The notes under the pieces: model-generated
Told to the model about the DNA's origin: nothing
Seen by the model: the letters and a program-made list of their open reading frames with translations, nothing else
The model's database searches: none
Made by a program: the position numbers and the translations under genes
NCBI GenBank assembly: GCA_003134995.1
Contig: PLDC01000017.1
Span: forward strand, 232,283 to 296,282
DNA: 64,000 nt
Origin: Acidobacteriaceae bacterium
Lineage (GTDB): Bacteria > Acidobacteriota > Terriglobia > Terriglobales > Acidobacteriaceae
Reading direction: 5' to 3'
Shown: positions 16,489 to 25,023 of the stretch, piece after piece
Numbering within the stretch: the first letter of the stretch is position 1
Layout of the letters: every line of letters starts with the position of its first letter

Positions 16489-19278
16489 TCACCGTTCCAG
16501 AATATCTTTGTACGCATTCAGCACAACTTTCTTCGGCTGCATCGGCAGCATGAAGTCGAACTCACGCGTAGTGTTGCCGATCAATCCCACCTGCCCAATG
16601 CGCAACATGCCTTTGCCAAAGTCCGCAAATACCGGGACCAGCATGGCAAAGTGCTCGTCCACGTCGCTCTGCGTAACGGTGAGATGAACTTTCACTTTGC
16701 CGCCGTCCGCCGGCGTCTCCTTCGATTCGTAACGATATCGCGGAACCTGCGTGCCGTAAACCCACTCGTCGAAAAACCAGTCCAGGCGGCCGTTTCGCTC
16801 AAAATCCATGAGCTTGGTGATGTGTTTCTCCGCGATGGCCTTGAATGATTCGGTCGACGCCGCCCGCTCGCGATGGCCTTCGACAAAATCATGCATCATG
16901 TCGATGAAAGCCTTGTCCGGGTCGTGATCGTCGGTGCTGCGCATCATCGACCGCAACATCTCCAGCACGTAGGCGCCCTTAGGGTAAGTGACATTCTGGT
17001 AGGCGTCCATGGTGCGAGGGGACATCAACCGCAGTCCCATCCAGAGCGGGCCGGCGTCGTTCGGAGCTACACCGAACGTATTTTTCTCGAGAATGCGTTG
17101 GCGCAGGCGATCCCAAAACTCGATGTAGTCCTTGCGCCAGTCTCCCGCCACGCCCTGCTGCAAAAACAGCCCCGCAGAAAACTCCGCGAAGCCTTCTGAC
17201 AGCCACTGGTCGTGGTAAGACGCCCAACCCACGCTGTGTCCCCACCATTGATGGGCGACTTCATGCGGAGTTACTTCCTGAACGAATCCGGTGAACTTGT
17301 TGTCGATGTGTCCAAACAGCATCCACCTTTCCGTGGAATCTGTGTAAGCGGAAATAGGGAGGTAAACCAGATTAGGCCAGGATTGTCCAAAATTAAAGTT
17401 CGGCTGCTCAGTAATGTAAATTTCGTCGTAAGGACTTCTGCCGAAGTAGTGGGTGCACAACTGCAACTGTCCTCGCGTTTGCTCAAGTGCGTACTTCGTC
17501 ATGCCGCGAACTCCCAAATGCTCCATCACGGTGCCGCGAAGATTATTGGGCACCTCCGTCAGGTAGTAGCCAGAAATCTTGTAGCCCGTAATCTCATCCG
17601 GCAGCTCAAGCTTCTCGTACGCGCCATAATTAAATCCGGCGACTGCCACCGGCACCGGAGTGACCCAGTGTGTCACCGCGAGGTCCTGCTCAATCGATTC
17701 CTGCTGCAGATGTCCGACGCTGACCACTTTGTATTTCTTCGGCACCTTGAAAGTCAGATCGTAGAGAGCCTTCTCGCCAAATCCATTCAGGTTTGGATAC
17801 CACGAGGTGCGGGCAGCGACGTAGTAACTTCCTTCTCCGGCTTCTTCGAGCACCTTGTCGCCCGCGTACTCCACATTGATCGACTGCTCCTTGCCGAGCG
17901 GCGGCGCTTTTGGAAGTATCGCGTAGAACGAGCCATCTTCCCTGCGGCTCTCCTGAACAAAATGAATATCCTGGCCTTCTTCATCGGTAACTCGCGTCAC
18001 TCGCAGATTCGGGAGCAAGCCAAACTTCATCACCCTTTCGCCCGCGACCAGAGACTCGAAAGTGATTGTCGCCCGGCTGAATAAATGTCCGTTCTTCGCA
18101 ATGACGGTTTCGATTTTGTAGCGATGCGTGGCAAATAGCCGGCGATCTTCATCGGACCGCGCGGTACGCTTCAAGTATTCGGATTTCAAATGTGCCAGGT
18201 ACCAGACGCCATCCTCCAAACCCATGCCGTCTGGATCAAAGTTGATCAGCCCGACCTCTTCCGATGAATCGAGTTGGGGCAGCGCTCCCACGCGATTCCT
18301 CACAAAGAAACGCAGATCCTTATGCTTCTTGCCTCGAATATATGCATTAAAACATTCTGGGTGCGCGCGATTGTAGATCGCCGACAATATGTCGGCATCT
18401 ACGTTGTCCATGGTCTCGCCCTGCAGCAGCGATTCCGTAAAACTGAGCGCCTGTTCGTGGCGGCGCCGCATCTTCTCTCGCCAGCGGTCGAAAGCAGCCG
18501 CCGCCTCGAATGCCGCTTCTGTTTTCTCTCCCAGCGCTGAAAGGAATTTCGAGTGGCCCTCCGCGGTGAACCGAAAAACCACCTCGGCGAAGTCTTCATT
18601 CACCTCCGCAGCGCCGATGCGGCGGCTCAGGTCGCGGGCGTCGAGAGCGAGCACCGGCTTGAGATTGAAATGTCCTTCGCCAATGAAGATCGCGCCGGTC
18701 ACGACTCCGTCCACCGGACTCAGAAATGTCAGCGTGCCTTTCTGAAACTGGAAGGTCGCAACGTCGCAAGGCAAAGTGAAGTTGTCGAGGCGAAACGACT
18801 CGCCCAGCCCAACGCCGCGAAGCTGGCGGTAAACCGGATCAGAGTTGGCAAACCCCAAACTCTTTCCTGTAACCGAGACGCTCTCCTGCTGTCTCGCAAT
18901 GCTAAGCGTCAACTGCAGCGGGCTGGCCACCGGCACGTTCACAGCTTTAACCAGAGCCTCGAAACCTTCTCGCGTGACCCGCACTGAATACGTTCCAGGC
19001 TTCAAATCCGAAGACGCAAACTTTCCCTCCCCATCCGAAGAAAGCGCAATGGGATGCGTCAGATCTCCGCCAGAAATCTCAATCCGCGCCCCGGCAATCA
19101 CCGCACCCGATGGATCCTGAACCGTGCCGGAGATCGTCTGCGCATGCAGCCACGCCGGCGACAGCAGGGCAAAACAAATTACAGCGGCTTTCAGAAAGGA
19201 AGCTCGCGGAAGAGAATGAGAAAGGCGGCGGGCGCTAGCCAGCGGATCAACGAGTTGAAAGGGAGTTTGCGGCAACAC
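16489..19278 (-). CDS. M1-family metallopeptidase with N-terminal carboxypeptidase-regulatory domain
   Basis: The 929-residue exported protein starts at GTG 19278 and has a signal peptide (LKAAVICFALLSPAWLHA). A carboxypeptidase-regulatory beta-sandwich follows (about 48-135; ISGTVQDPSGAVIAGARI), as seen on acidobacterial TonB receptors. A beta-rich region precedes the gluzincin catalytic domain. Zinc ligands are His672 and His676 in HEVAHQWWGH, with Glu695 in LSEGFAEF. The aminopeptidase exopeptidase motif GAMEN is not seen; the equivalent area reads ITEQPNFNFG. An aminopeptidase-like enzyme with altered specificity is therefore likely. It lies 28 bases after ribF on the same strand. Confidence 0.87.
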   Translation of the reverse strand: MLPQTPFQLVDPLASARRLSHSLPRASFLKAAVICFALLSPAWLHAQTISGTVQDPSGAVIAGARIEISGGDLTHPIALSSDGEGKFASSDLKPGTYSVRVTREGFEALVKAVNVPVASPLQLTLSIARQQESVSVTGKSLGFANSDPVYRQLRGVGLGESFRLDNFTLPCDVATFQFQKGTLTFLSPVDGVVTGAIFIGEGHFNLKPVLALDARDLSRRIGAAEVNEDFAEVVFRFTAEGHSKFLSALGEKTEAAFEAAAAFDRWREKMRRRHEQALSFTESLLQGETMDNVDADILSAIYNRAHPECFNAYIRGKKHKDLRFFVRNRVGALPQLDSSEEVGLINFDPDGMGLEDGVWYLAHLKSEYLKRTARSDEDRRLFATHRYKIETVIAKNGHLFSRATITFESLVAGERVMKFGLLPNLRVTRVTDEEGQDIHFVQESRREDGSFYAILPKAPPLGKEQSINVEYAGDKVLEEAGEGSYYVAARTSWYPNLNGFGEKALYDLTFKVPKKYKVVSVGHLQQESIEQDLAVTHWVTPVPVAVAGFNYGAYEKLELPDEITGYKISGYYLTEVPNNLRGTVMEHLGVRGMTKYALEQTRGQLQLCTHYFGRSPYDEIYITEQPNFNFGQSWPNLVYLPISAYTDSTERWMLFGHIDNKFTGFVQEVTPHEVAHQWWGHSVGWASYHDQWLSEGFAEFSAGLFLQQGVAGDWRKDYIEFWDRLRQRILEKNTFGVAPNDAGPLWMGLRLMSPRTMDAYQNVTYPKGAYVLEMLRSMMRSTDDHDPDKAFIDMMHDFVEGHRERAASTESFKAIAEKHITKLMDFERNGRLDWFFDEWVYGTQVPRYRYESKETPADGGKVKVHLTVTQSDVDEHFAMLVPVFADFGKGMLRIGQVGLIGNTTREFDFMLPMQPKKVVLNAYKDILER

Positions 19279-19306
19279 CTGAGTTTAACTTGCTCTGCCG
19301 CCTGCG

Positions 19307-20248
19307 TCATCTACTTAGCAGAAGCTGAAAATACCTTCGCGCCTTTTTCACGTCGCGAGAAATCTGCTCGCGCAATGCCTCCACCGACGGAAACTTGATC
19401 TCATCGCGCAGCCGGTTGAGAAAACAAATCTCGACTTCGCTCTCGGGCGTCAGCTCAATAGGATGAAAGTTCAGCAGGTGAGTTTCGATGGCAAATGAAT
19501 CGGCGCCAAACGTCGGACGATTGCCCACATTCGTCACGGAATCGAAGCGCTCGTCTGCGACACGCGTCCACGTGATGTAAACGCCATCCTTGGGAACGAG
19601 TTCTTCATAGCGAGCAAGGTTAATGGTGGGCACTGTGTACTTCGAGCCCAGCCCGCGCCCGCGCCCCGGATTGCCCAGAATCGAGAACGGACGCGCCAGC
19701 AGATGCCGCGCCCGGCTTACGCGTCCCTCGCCAATCAGTTTGCGAATGTGGCTGCTAGAAACCGGCTCGCCGCGCAGCTTCTCTTCCGAATAGACTTTTA
19801 CCTCAAAGCCCATCTCCTTCCCGAGTTGCACCAGCAGATTCACGTCACCCGTAGCCTTGTGCCCGAAGCGGAAGTTGTAGCCTTCATGCACTTCCTGCGC
19901 ATGCAGTTTCTTTTTCAGGATGCGCTCGACAAACTGCCGCGGCGTCATCAGCGAGAGATCGCGCCCAAAGGGCAACACGAGCACCGCATCAATGCCGGTG
20001 GTTTCGAGCAAACGAAGTTTTTCAGGTACGGGGGAAAGTAGCTTCAATCCGGAATCCGGCCGCAGAATCCGCGCTGGATGCGGCTCAAACGTCACCGCCA
20101 CAGCCTTGCCACCGGTCTGTCGCGCGCGCCGTACGATCTCGCCCAGCACATGCGCGTGCGCCCGGTGCACTCCATCAAAGTTGCCCACGCTCACCAGCGA
20201 CGGCCCAAATCCCGCCGGAACGTCTTCGAGTTTGTGGAAGACCTGCAT
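19307..20248 (-). CDS. ribF: Bifunctional riboflavin kinase/FAD synthetase
   Basis: This enzyme phosphorylates riboflavin to FMN and adenylylates FMN to FAD. The start at ATG 20248 (MQVFHKLEDV) is preferred over the in-frame TTG 20257; the product is 313 residues, the usual length. The N-terminal nucleotidyltransferase domain has GNFDGVHRAHAHVL and the late SSSHIRKLI. The C-terminal riboflavin kinase domain has RPFSILGNPGRGRGLGSKYTVPTINL (key residues GxGRG and PTxN) and the substrate loop VTNVGNRPTF. Its upstream gap carries a word-type inverted repeat. Confidence 0.96.
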   Translation of the reverse strand: MQVFHKLEDVPAGFGPSLVSVGNFDGVHRAHAHVLGEIVRRARQTGGKAVAVTFEPHPARILRPDSGLKLLSPVPEKLRLLETTGIDAVLVLPFGRDLSLMTPRQFVERILKKKLHAQEVHEGYNFRFGHKATGDVNLLVQLGKEMGFEVKVYSEEKLRGEPVSSSHIRKLIGEGRVSRARHLLARPFSILGNPGRGRGLGSKYTVPTINLARYEELVPKDGVYITWTRVADERFDSVTNVGNRPTFGADSFAIETHLLNFHPIELTPESEVEICFLNRLRDEIKFPSVEALREQISRDVKKARRYFQLLLSR

Positions 20249-20265
20249 ACGCGACAATCAAGACC

Positions 20266-20384
20266 AAGAGCTCACCGCAGAGGACGCGGAGGACGCGGAG
20301 AAAATTCTAATTCTTCTCAGAACCCTCGGATCCTCAAAGTTGCTCCGCGTCCTCTGCGTCCCCAGCGGTGAAAGTTCTTGCTTT
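20266..20384. repeat. Word-type inverted repeat (CCGCAGAGGACGCGGAG, 'TAEDAEDAEK' family)
   Basis: The left arm (20266-20305) reads AGAGCTCACCGCAGAGGACG plus a second GGACGCGGAG word. The right arm (about 20339-20384) holds CTCCGCGTCCTCTGCGTC and AGCGGTGAAAG. Between them lies about 33 bases of loop. In translation it yields LTAEDAEDAEK, a familiar spurious peptide. It separates the MBL-fold gene from ribF. Confidence 0.85.
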
Positions 20385-20394
20385 TTGCCGATAC

Positions 20395-21168
20395 TCAAAT
20401 CTCAAACTCCAATTTCATCCCGTCATAAGCCAGCCGCACATTCGACGGCAGCGAAGCGTTTGTCGTCTCATGCGGAAGATCGTGGCAAATGTGGGTGAAG
20501 AATGCGCGCTTCGGCTTTACGCGATCCACAATGCGCAGCGAATTTTCCACCGTCGAGTGAGTGGGATGCGGCTTGTGGCGCAGCGCATCCAGAAAAAGAA
20601 TGTCGAGGTCTTCGAGTTGATGAAACGACGTCTCAGGTATTTCACTGTGATCGGTGAGATACGCGGCGTTTCCAAAACGGTAGCCATAAATTTCCGTCTC
20701 GCCATGAATCAGCCGCACCGGCTCGAAGCGCGCACCGAAAAGCTCCAGAGGACCGTCAATCGGCTTTAACTCAAGCTGGGGCAGGCTGCCATATTTGTAA
20801 TCCGCATCGAAGATGTAGCTGAACATCTTGCGCAGAAAAGCTGCCGCATCGGGACGCGCGTAGAGCGGCAACTTCGCCGGCTTGTGATAGAAACTAAGCG
20901 GCCGCAGATCGTCGATGCCAAGAATGTGGTCGGCGTGAGTGTGCGTGTAGAAAACCGCATCCACGCGCGTGATCTGTTCGCGAATGGCCTGCGCGTAGAA
21001 ATCTGGCGAAGTGTCAATCAGAACAACTTTGCCCGCGTACTCAATCATCACCGACGGACGCGTGCGCCGATCGTGGGGATCAGTCGAGCGGCAGACCGCG
21101 CAGTCGCAGCCGAGCGTGGGCACGCCCATCGATGTACCGCTGCCGAGCACTGTGAGAGTAGCTTTCAT
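20395..21168 (-). CDS. Metallo-beta-lactamase-fold hydrolase (PhnP-like phosphodiesterase)
   Basis: The 257-residue protein has the metal-binding signature THTHADHILGIDDL, a further metal Asp/His region AYLTDHSE and a late FFTHICHD. An N-terminal zinc-knuckle-like CDCAVC is typical of the PhnP branch (cyclic phosphodiesterases). The true substrate may be a cyclic phosphate or a lipoate-linked reaction; some relatives are annotated near lipoate genes. It starts at ATG 21168 and lies between two word repeats in a minus-strand gene series. Confidence 0.85.
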   Translation of the reverse strand: MKATLTVLGSGTSMGVPTLGCDCAVCRSTDPHDRRTRPSVMIEYAGKVVLIDTSPDFYAQAIREQITRVDAVFYTHTHADHILGIDDLRPLSFYHKPAKLPLYARPDAAAFLRKMFSYIFDADYKYGSLPQLELKPIDGPLELFGARFEPVRLIHGETEIYGYRFGNAAYLTDHSEIPETSFHQLEDLDILFLDALRHKPHPTHSTVENSLRIVDRVKPKRAFFTHICHDLPHETTNASLPSNVRLAYDGMKLEFEI

Positions 21169-21200
21169 GAGGTAACCATCATTTTTGCTCGTGAAGAAAA

Positions 21201-21327
21201 GTGGTCAGTGGCTAGTGGTCAGTGAAAACCTCTCGGACCGGCCACGGGTAACTCATCGCTGATTCGAACGTCCGATGCTGCCGGCATCCTCAAGGGGTTT
21301 CACTGACCACTGAACACTGACCACTGC
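21201..21327. repeat. Word-type inverted repeat (CAGTGGTCAGTG family)
   Basis: The left arm (21201-21230) is GTGGTCAGTGGCTAGTGGTC followed by AGTGAAAACC. The right arm (21296-21327) is GGTTTCACTGACCACTGAAC followed by ACTGACCACTG. About 65 bases of unrelated sequence form the loop. It lies between the DUF1844 gene and the MBL-fold gene, both on the minus strand. Confidence 0.85.
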
Positions 21328-21328
21328 C

Positions 21329-21958
21329 TTACCTACCGATGGTACCTGTCGCCGCTCCTGGCTGCGGCGGGCGCGACAGCGCGTTCGTGACTTCCACGTA
21401 GGCCATGCGCACTTCGTAGAGGCTGTTTTGCAAGAATGCTTCTTCGGTTGGAGTGAGGTTGCCCTTCGTTTTTTCCGCGATCAGAGAAAGCGTGTCGATG
21501 CTTTGCCGCGCGCCCATGATGTCAATGCGAGGCTGGCTGCCTTGCTCGTGCATCAATCCCAACTGCAGCATCGCCGTCATGTACAACGACGCGAGGAAGC
21601 GCGCGAAAGTCATCTCAAACTCTTTGGCCGAGCGGCCACTGAGTTCGACGCGCGAATCCAAATCTTTCGAGGATGCACGGTAAGCATCGGCCTGCGCCTG
21701 CTGCTCAGACGCAGTGGGAGCGGGAGGAATTTCCGGGCCGGCAGCTCCGTCATCCGCCGCCGGGAACGCAGCCACAAGGTTCGCGGCGGGTGCAGTTTCT
21801 GTCGCCGCGGTTTGATTCGGAACTGGAGCCGCAGCGGGAGGCGTCGTAGTCTGAGGCGGCGCTGTTTGTTCCGCCGCATCTTTCCGCAACTCTCCGTCTT
21901 CAGTGAACAAGCGGCGGTCGGTTACTGTGAAACCTGATTCTTGTCTCTTCTCAGCCAT
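21329..21958 (-). CDS. DUF1844 domain protein
   Basis: The start at ATG 21958 (MAEKRQESGFTVTDRRLF) gives 209 residues. The N-terminal motif FTVTDRRLFTEDGELR and the C-terminal helical pair are hallmarks of DUF1844 proteins: FARFLASLYMTAMLQLG and ARQSIDTLSLIAEKTKGNLT...EEAFLQNSLYEVRMAYVEV. A long Pro/Ala/Thr-rich linker separates them. Function is not established; it is common across acidobacteria and deltaproteobacteria. The stop codon is immediately next to the repeat at 21201-21327. Confidence 0.8.
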   Translation of the reverse strand: MAEKRQESGFTVTDRRLFTEDGELRKDAAEQTAPPQTTTPPAAAPVPNQTAATETAPAANLVAAFPAADDGAAGPEIPPAPTASEQQAQADAYRASSKDLDSRVELSGRSAKEFEMTFARFLASLYMTAMLQLGLMHEQGSQPRIDIMGARQSIDTLSLIAEKTKGNLTPTEEAFLQNSLYEVRMAYVEVTNALSRPPQPGAATGTIGR

Positions 21959-22010
21959 AGCGTCTGTCCTTAATAGATCTCTGTGAATCTTGCTTTCCAC
22001 AATGAAGCGT

Positions 22011-22060
22011 TTCTTTGCGTCATTAGCGAATCCTTTGCATCCTTCGCGGTCAAAAGCTTT
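22011..22060. repeat. Single-armed word repeat (TTTGCGTCA...CTTCGCGGTCAAAAG)
   Basis: The sequence TTTCTTTGCGTCATTAGCGA and CCTTTGCATCCTTCGCGGTC matches the right arm of the element at 5082-5184. No clear left arm is seen. It lies between ygfZ and the DUF1844 gene. Confidence 0.65.
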
Positions 22061-22069
22061 TTCTAAACC

Positions 22070-23209
22070 TCATGCAACGGAAGGCTGCGAGAGCGAGTTC
22101 TCTGCCCGACTCGTCGCGATACTTTCCACAGGCAACTGAACCACGGTAGCCTTAACGCTGCCAATCTGCACCTCGCGCCCGGGCACTCCCACTTCACGCC
22201 GGATGTATCCGAGAGCGACGGTTTGCTGGCCGGAAGCCGCGTCCAGCACGGCAACGCTGGTGACCTCACCCACTTCCTTTTCGCCCGATTTCTCGACAGC
22301 GACAATCTTGTCTCCCGCCGCGATCGCCGCCGCGCCTTCCGCCACGAAGCCGGTAAATTTGCGATGCACGTTGCCGCGCGAGCGAATACGCTCAACAATT
22401 TCCTGTCCAACATAGCAGCCTTTGTTAAAGTTCAGGGCGCGCGTCTGCTCAGTTTCCTGCGGCAGATCGCGCTCGCGGATATCGATTCCATAGAGCGGAA
22501 TGCCAGCCACAATGCGCTGCAGTTCTAACGCTTCGCTGCCCACCGGCGTCGCTCCTGCGGCGATCAGTGCCTGCCAGGTCTTGTAAACATCCTGAGGCGC
22601 AAGCCAGATTTCATACGATTCCTGCTTCGAGTCTTCGCGGATCACGGTGCACTGCACACAACCGCAATCGCACCGCGGCGTGATCATCTGCAACGGCTCC
22701 AGATTCGGAACCTCGATTCCGGCCTTATTCAGAATCGCGCGCGCGTTAGGCCCTGCGACGCCCAGAGCAGTCTGCTGCTCGCTGATGTTCGCGACCTCAA
22801 CATCGTCCATGATGATGTAATGATCGAACGTAGCGATGATTCTCTCAACATGGCTGCGGTCCGTTTCGACAATCAGCTTTTCACCTTGGTTGTAGACGTA
22901 CATATCGCCGAGGATGCGTCCTTGTGGATTCAGCAGGAAGGCATACACGCCGTAGCCAACAGCAAGATCGCGAATGTTATTCGTGACCATGCCATTCATC
23001 CAGCGCACGCGATCACCCCCCGTGAGAGTAATCCAGGCGCGAAAGCCGAGGTCATAGATTCCGCAGCCGTTGACAAGGGCAGAGAACTCGGCCTGAGTAT
23101 TGGTAAACCGTGATGTTGTGGTAGCCCCAAGATAATCGGTTTCGACGAGCGTGTGCATTTCGTTCTCAGGTCGCACGCGCAAAGCCTCTTGTAGAGGAGT
23201 AGGGGGCAT
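22070..23209 (-). CDS. ygfZ: Folate-binding protein YgfZ (GcvT-like)
   Basis: The 379-residue protein is related to the aminomethyltransferase GcvT. It carries the YgfZ signature NKGCYVGQEIVERI, with the conserved cysteine, and the tetrahydrofolate-binding region LTGGDRVRWMNGMVTNN. YgfZ/Iba57-type proteins help assemble or repair certain iron-sulfur enzymes in a folate-dependent way. A Cys-rich insert CDCGCVQC (about 180) is not usual in E. coli YgfZ and may bind a metal. No glycine-cleavage genes are nearby, which supports YgfZ rather than GcvT. Confidence 0.87.
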   Translation of the reverse strand: MPPTPLQEALRVRPENEMHTLVETDYLGATTTSRFTNTQAEFSALVNGCGIYDLGFRAWITLTGGDRVRWMNGMVTNNIRDLAVGYGVYAFLLNPQGRILGDMYVYNQGEKLIVETDRSHVERIIATFDHYIIMDDVEVANISEQQTALGVAGPNARAILNKAGIEVPNLEPLQMITPRCDCGCVQCTVIREDSKQESYEIWLAPQDVYKTWQALIAAGATPVGSEALELQRIVAGIPLYGIDIRERDLPQETEQTRALNFNKGCYVGQEIVERIRSRGNVHRKFTGFVAEGAAAIAAGDKIVAVEKSGEKEVGEVTSVAVLDAASGQQTVALGYIRREVGVPGREVQIGSVKATVVQLPVESIATSRAENSLSQPSVA

Positions 23210-23647
23210 CGGAATATTGATTATAGCGAAGAGAGCAGTTGCCAGCCGTCAGCTTCCAGTTGCCAGTTTCTCGAGGCTTGCAATGTGAAGTATGCGCGCG
23301 GAGACAAACTGGCAGCTGACGGCTAGCAATCGTCAACTGTTTAGATTCAGCAACTTCCACCAAGACTCAACAACTTCCACCGGAAATCAATGACTTAGCC
23401 AGAAGTTAACGCTAGGGTGCCCTCCGTTCGATTCTAGCGGCTCGCGCTTTCGGGAGGATGTTGGGGTCCACCCAGGTCTGGAAAGTCGCTGTACGCGATT
23501 CCTAGGTGCCGTAGCGTCGATCTGTCACATGGGGTCGAATGGGGATTCGAGCTTTGCACCCCTTGCGACGGGCGGGCCGGCATATAGCTACTAGTAAAGA
23601 CTGGCGGCAACCTACTCATTCGGCTTGGCTTGTGTTAGCTTTTTGCC
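23210..23647. other. 438-base divergent intergenic region with inverted and direct repeats
   Basis: This lies between divergent ygfZ and the dehydrogenase gene. It holds the word-type inverted repeat listed separately and two direct copies of CAACTTCCACC (23351-23361 and 23371-23381). No ORF with plausible coding character, no tRNA and no clear promoter consensus were seen in the remaining bases. Confidence 0.6.
23235..23339. repeat. Word-type inverted repeat (CAGTTGCCAG family)
   Basis: The left arm (23235-23270) is CAGTTGCCAGCCGTCAGC followed by TTCCAGTTGCCAGTTTCTC. The right arm (23300-23339) is GAGACAAACTGGCAGCTGAC followed by GGCTAGCAATCGTCAACTG. The arms are imperfect reverse complements around a 29-base loop. 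It follows the same design as the other word repeats but with a different word. Confidence 0.8.
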
Positions 23648-24742
23648 GTGGACTCGCAAAAACCTTCCAAAAAACGTATTGCGGTCATTCCCGGAGATGG
23701 GATTGGCCAAGAAGTCATCCCTCAAGCTCTTAACGTGATCAGGGCATCGGGCGCTGATGTCGAGATCAGCGAATTCGACTGGGGCGCCGACCGCTATCTT
23801 CGCGACGGAGTGACGGTTCCTCCCGACGGCTTCGCCATGCTTGGGCGTGACTTCGATGCGATCCTCGCCGGCGCGTTCGGCGATCCTCGCGTCAAGACGA
23901 ATATTCACGCCAAAGAGATCCTCCTCGGCATGCGCTTCAAGATGGACCTCTACGCCAACGTGCGGCCGGTGCGGCTGCTCGATGCGGCGCTGTGTCCGCT
24001 GAAGGGCGTTGAGCCGAAGGATGTGGATTTTGTCGTCATTCGCGAAAACACCGAGGGCGTCTACACCGATGCCGGCGGCGTGTTCAAACAGGGCACGCCC
24101 GATGAGATTGCGATTCAGGAAGACATCAACACGCGCAAGGGAGTCGAGCGCATTATTCGCTACGCGTTTGAGTATTGCGAGCGCCACACCAAGCTCGACG
24201 GATCGCCGCGTTCGCGCGTGTTGATGTGTGACAAGTCGAATGCCATGACGCATGCCGGGGGATTGTGGCAGCGCGTGTTTAAAGAGGTGAGCGGCGAGTA
24301 TCCGCAGATTGCGACGCAGCACATGTATGTGGACGCGCTGTGCATGCAGATGGTGCGCGATCCCCGCGGCTTCGATGTGATTGTGGCCAATAATATGTTT
24401 GGCGACATCATCACCGACCTCGCCGCCGGGCTGCAGGGCGGGCTCGGCATGGCGGCCAGCGGAAATATTCATCCCGGGAAGACCTCGATGTTTGAGCCGG
24501 TGCACGGGTCGGCGCCGCCGATTGCGGGCAAGAACGTGGCGAATCCGTTTGGCGCGATTCTGACTGCGGCCATGATGCTGGCGCATTTGGGATTAGCGCG
24601 CGAAGCTGAAAAGATTGACGCTGCAGTGCTCGAGGCCGTGCGGCAGAAGAAGACCACGCAGGATGTTGGCGGGAGTCTTGGCACGCGCGAAGCCGGGGAG
24701 TGGGTAGCGAAGCAGGTAGGCCGCGCGACCGTGTCATCCTGA
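23648..24742 (+). CDS. Isocitrate/isopropylmalate dehydrogenase family protein
   Basis: The 364-residue protein starts at GTG 23648 and belongs to the beta-decarboxylating dehydrogenases. Visible motifs are VIPGDGIGQEV, the substrate block DLYANVRPVRL, RENTEGVY, the metal-binding DALCMQMV...FDVIVANNMFGDI (key Asp residues) and the nucleotide region EPVHGSAPPIAGKNVANP. RENTEG is more typical of isocitrate, homoisocitrate or tartrate dehydrogenases than of LeuB, and no leucine genes are nearby, so the substrate is left open. The last codons and the TGA stop are part of the TGTCATCCTGAGC repeat end, which suggests the original C-terminus was replaced when the repeat arrived. Confidence 0.9.
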   Translation: MDSQKPSKKRIAVIPGDGIGQEVIPQALNVIRASGADVEISEFDWGADRYLRDGVTVPPDGFAMLGRDFDAILAGAFGDPRVKTNIHAKEILLGMRFKMDLYANVRPVRLLDAALCPLKGVEPKDVDFVVIRENTEGVYTDAGGVFKQGTPDEIAIQEDINTRKGVERIIRYAFEYCERHTKLDGSPRSRVLMCDKSNAMTHAGGLWQRVFKEVSGEYPQIATQHMYVDALCMQMVRDPRGFDVIVANNMFGDIITDLAAGLQGGLGMAASGNIHPGKTSMFEPVHGSAPPIAGKNVANPFGAILTAAMMLAHLGLAREAEKIDAAVLEAVRQKKTTQDVGGSLGTREAGEWVAKQVGRATVSS

Positions 24743-24993
24743 GCGAAGCGATAGCTTCGCATACGCGAAGCCGTCGCGCAGTCGAAGGACCCCTACGCAG
24801 ATGGCAGTGGCACGACGGTCTCAGGGAATTCTTCCTCGTGTGGCGACGGCACGATATATATGCCTGGGAAAATGGAGTGAGGCTGCGCTGTGAGAACTCC
24901 CGGCTGGGCCTCTGGCAGCTTGAGCAGGCATGGGGTCCTTCGACTTCGCAGTCGGTTCGCTATCGCGAACCGCCCGCTCCGCTCAGGATGACA
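24732..24993. repeat. MITE-like element with 62-base terminal inverted arms
   Basis: The outer ends are TGTCATCCT (24732-24740) and AGGATGACA (24985-24993). The inner arm ends are GTCGAAGGACCCC (24781-24793) and GGGGTCCTTCGAC (24932-24944). Each arm is 62 bases and contains its own small hairpin (AAGCGATAGCTTCGC on the left, GGTTCGCTATCGCGAACC on the right). The 138-base centre has no recognisable gene. The left end supplies the stop codon of the preceding dehydrogenase gene. No transposase is present, so mobility would be in trans. Confidence 0.8.
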
Positions 24994-25023
24994 TTTCATG
25001 ATGTGCACCCATTGTGCCGTCGC

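Noticed and set aside
23420-23450. tRNA-like T-loop string GTTCGATTC in the gap before the dehydrogenase gene
   Set aside because: No matching acceptor, D or anticodon stems can be drawn around it.
24794-24931. Possible small gene in the core of the MITE-like element
   Set aside because: No frame has a start, ribosome-binding site and plausible composition.
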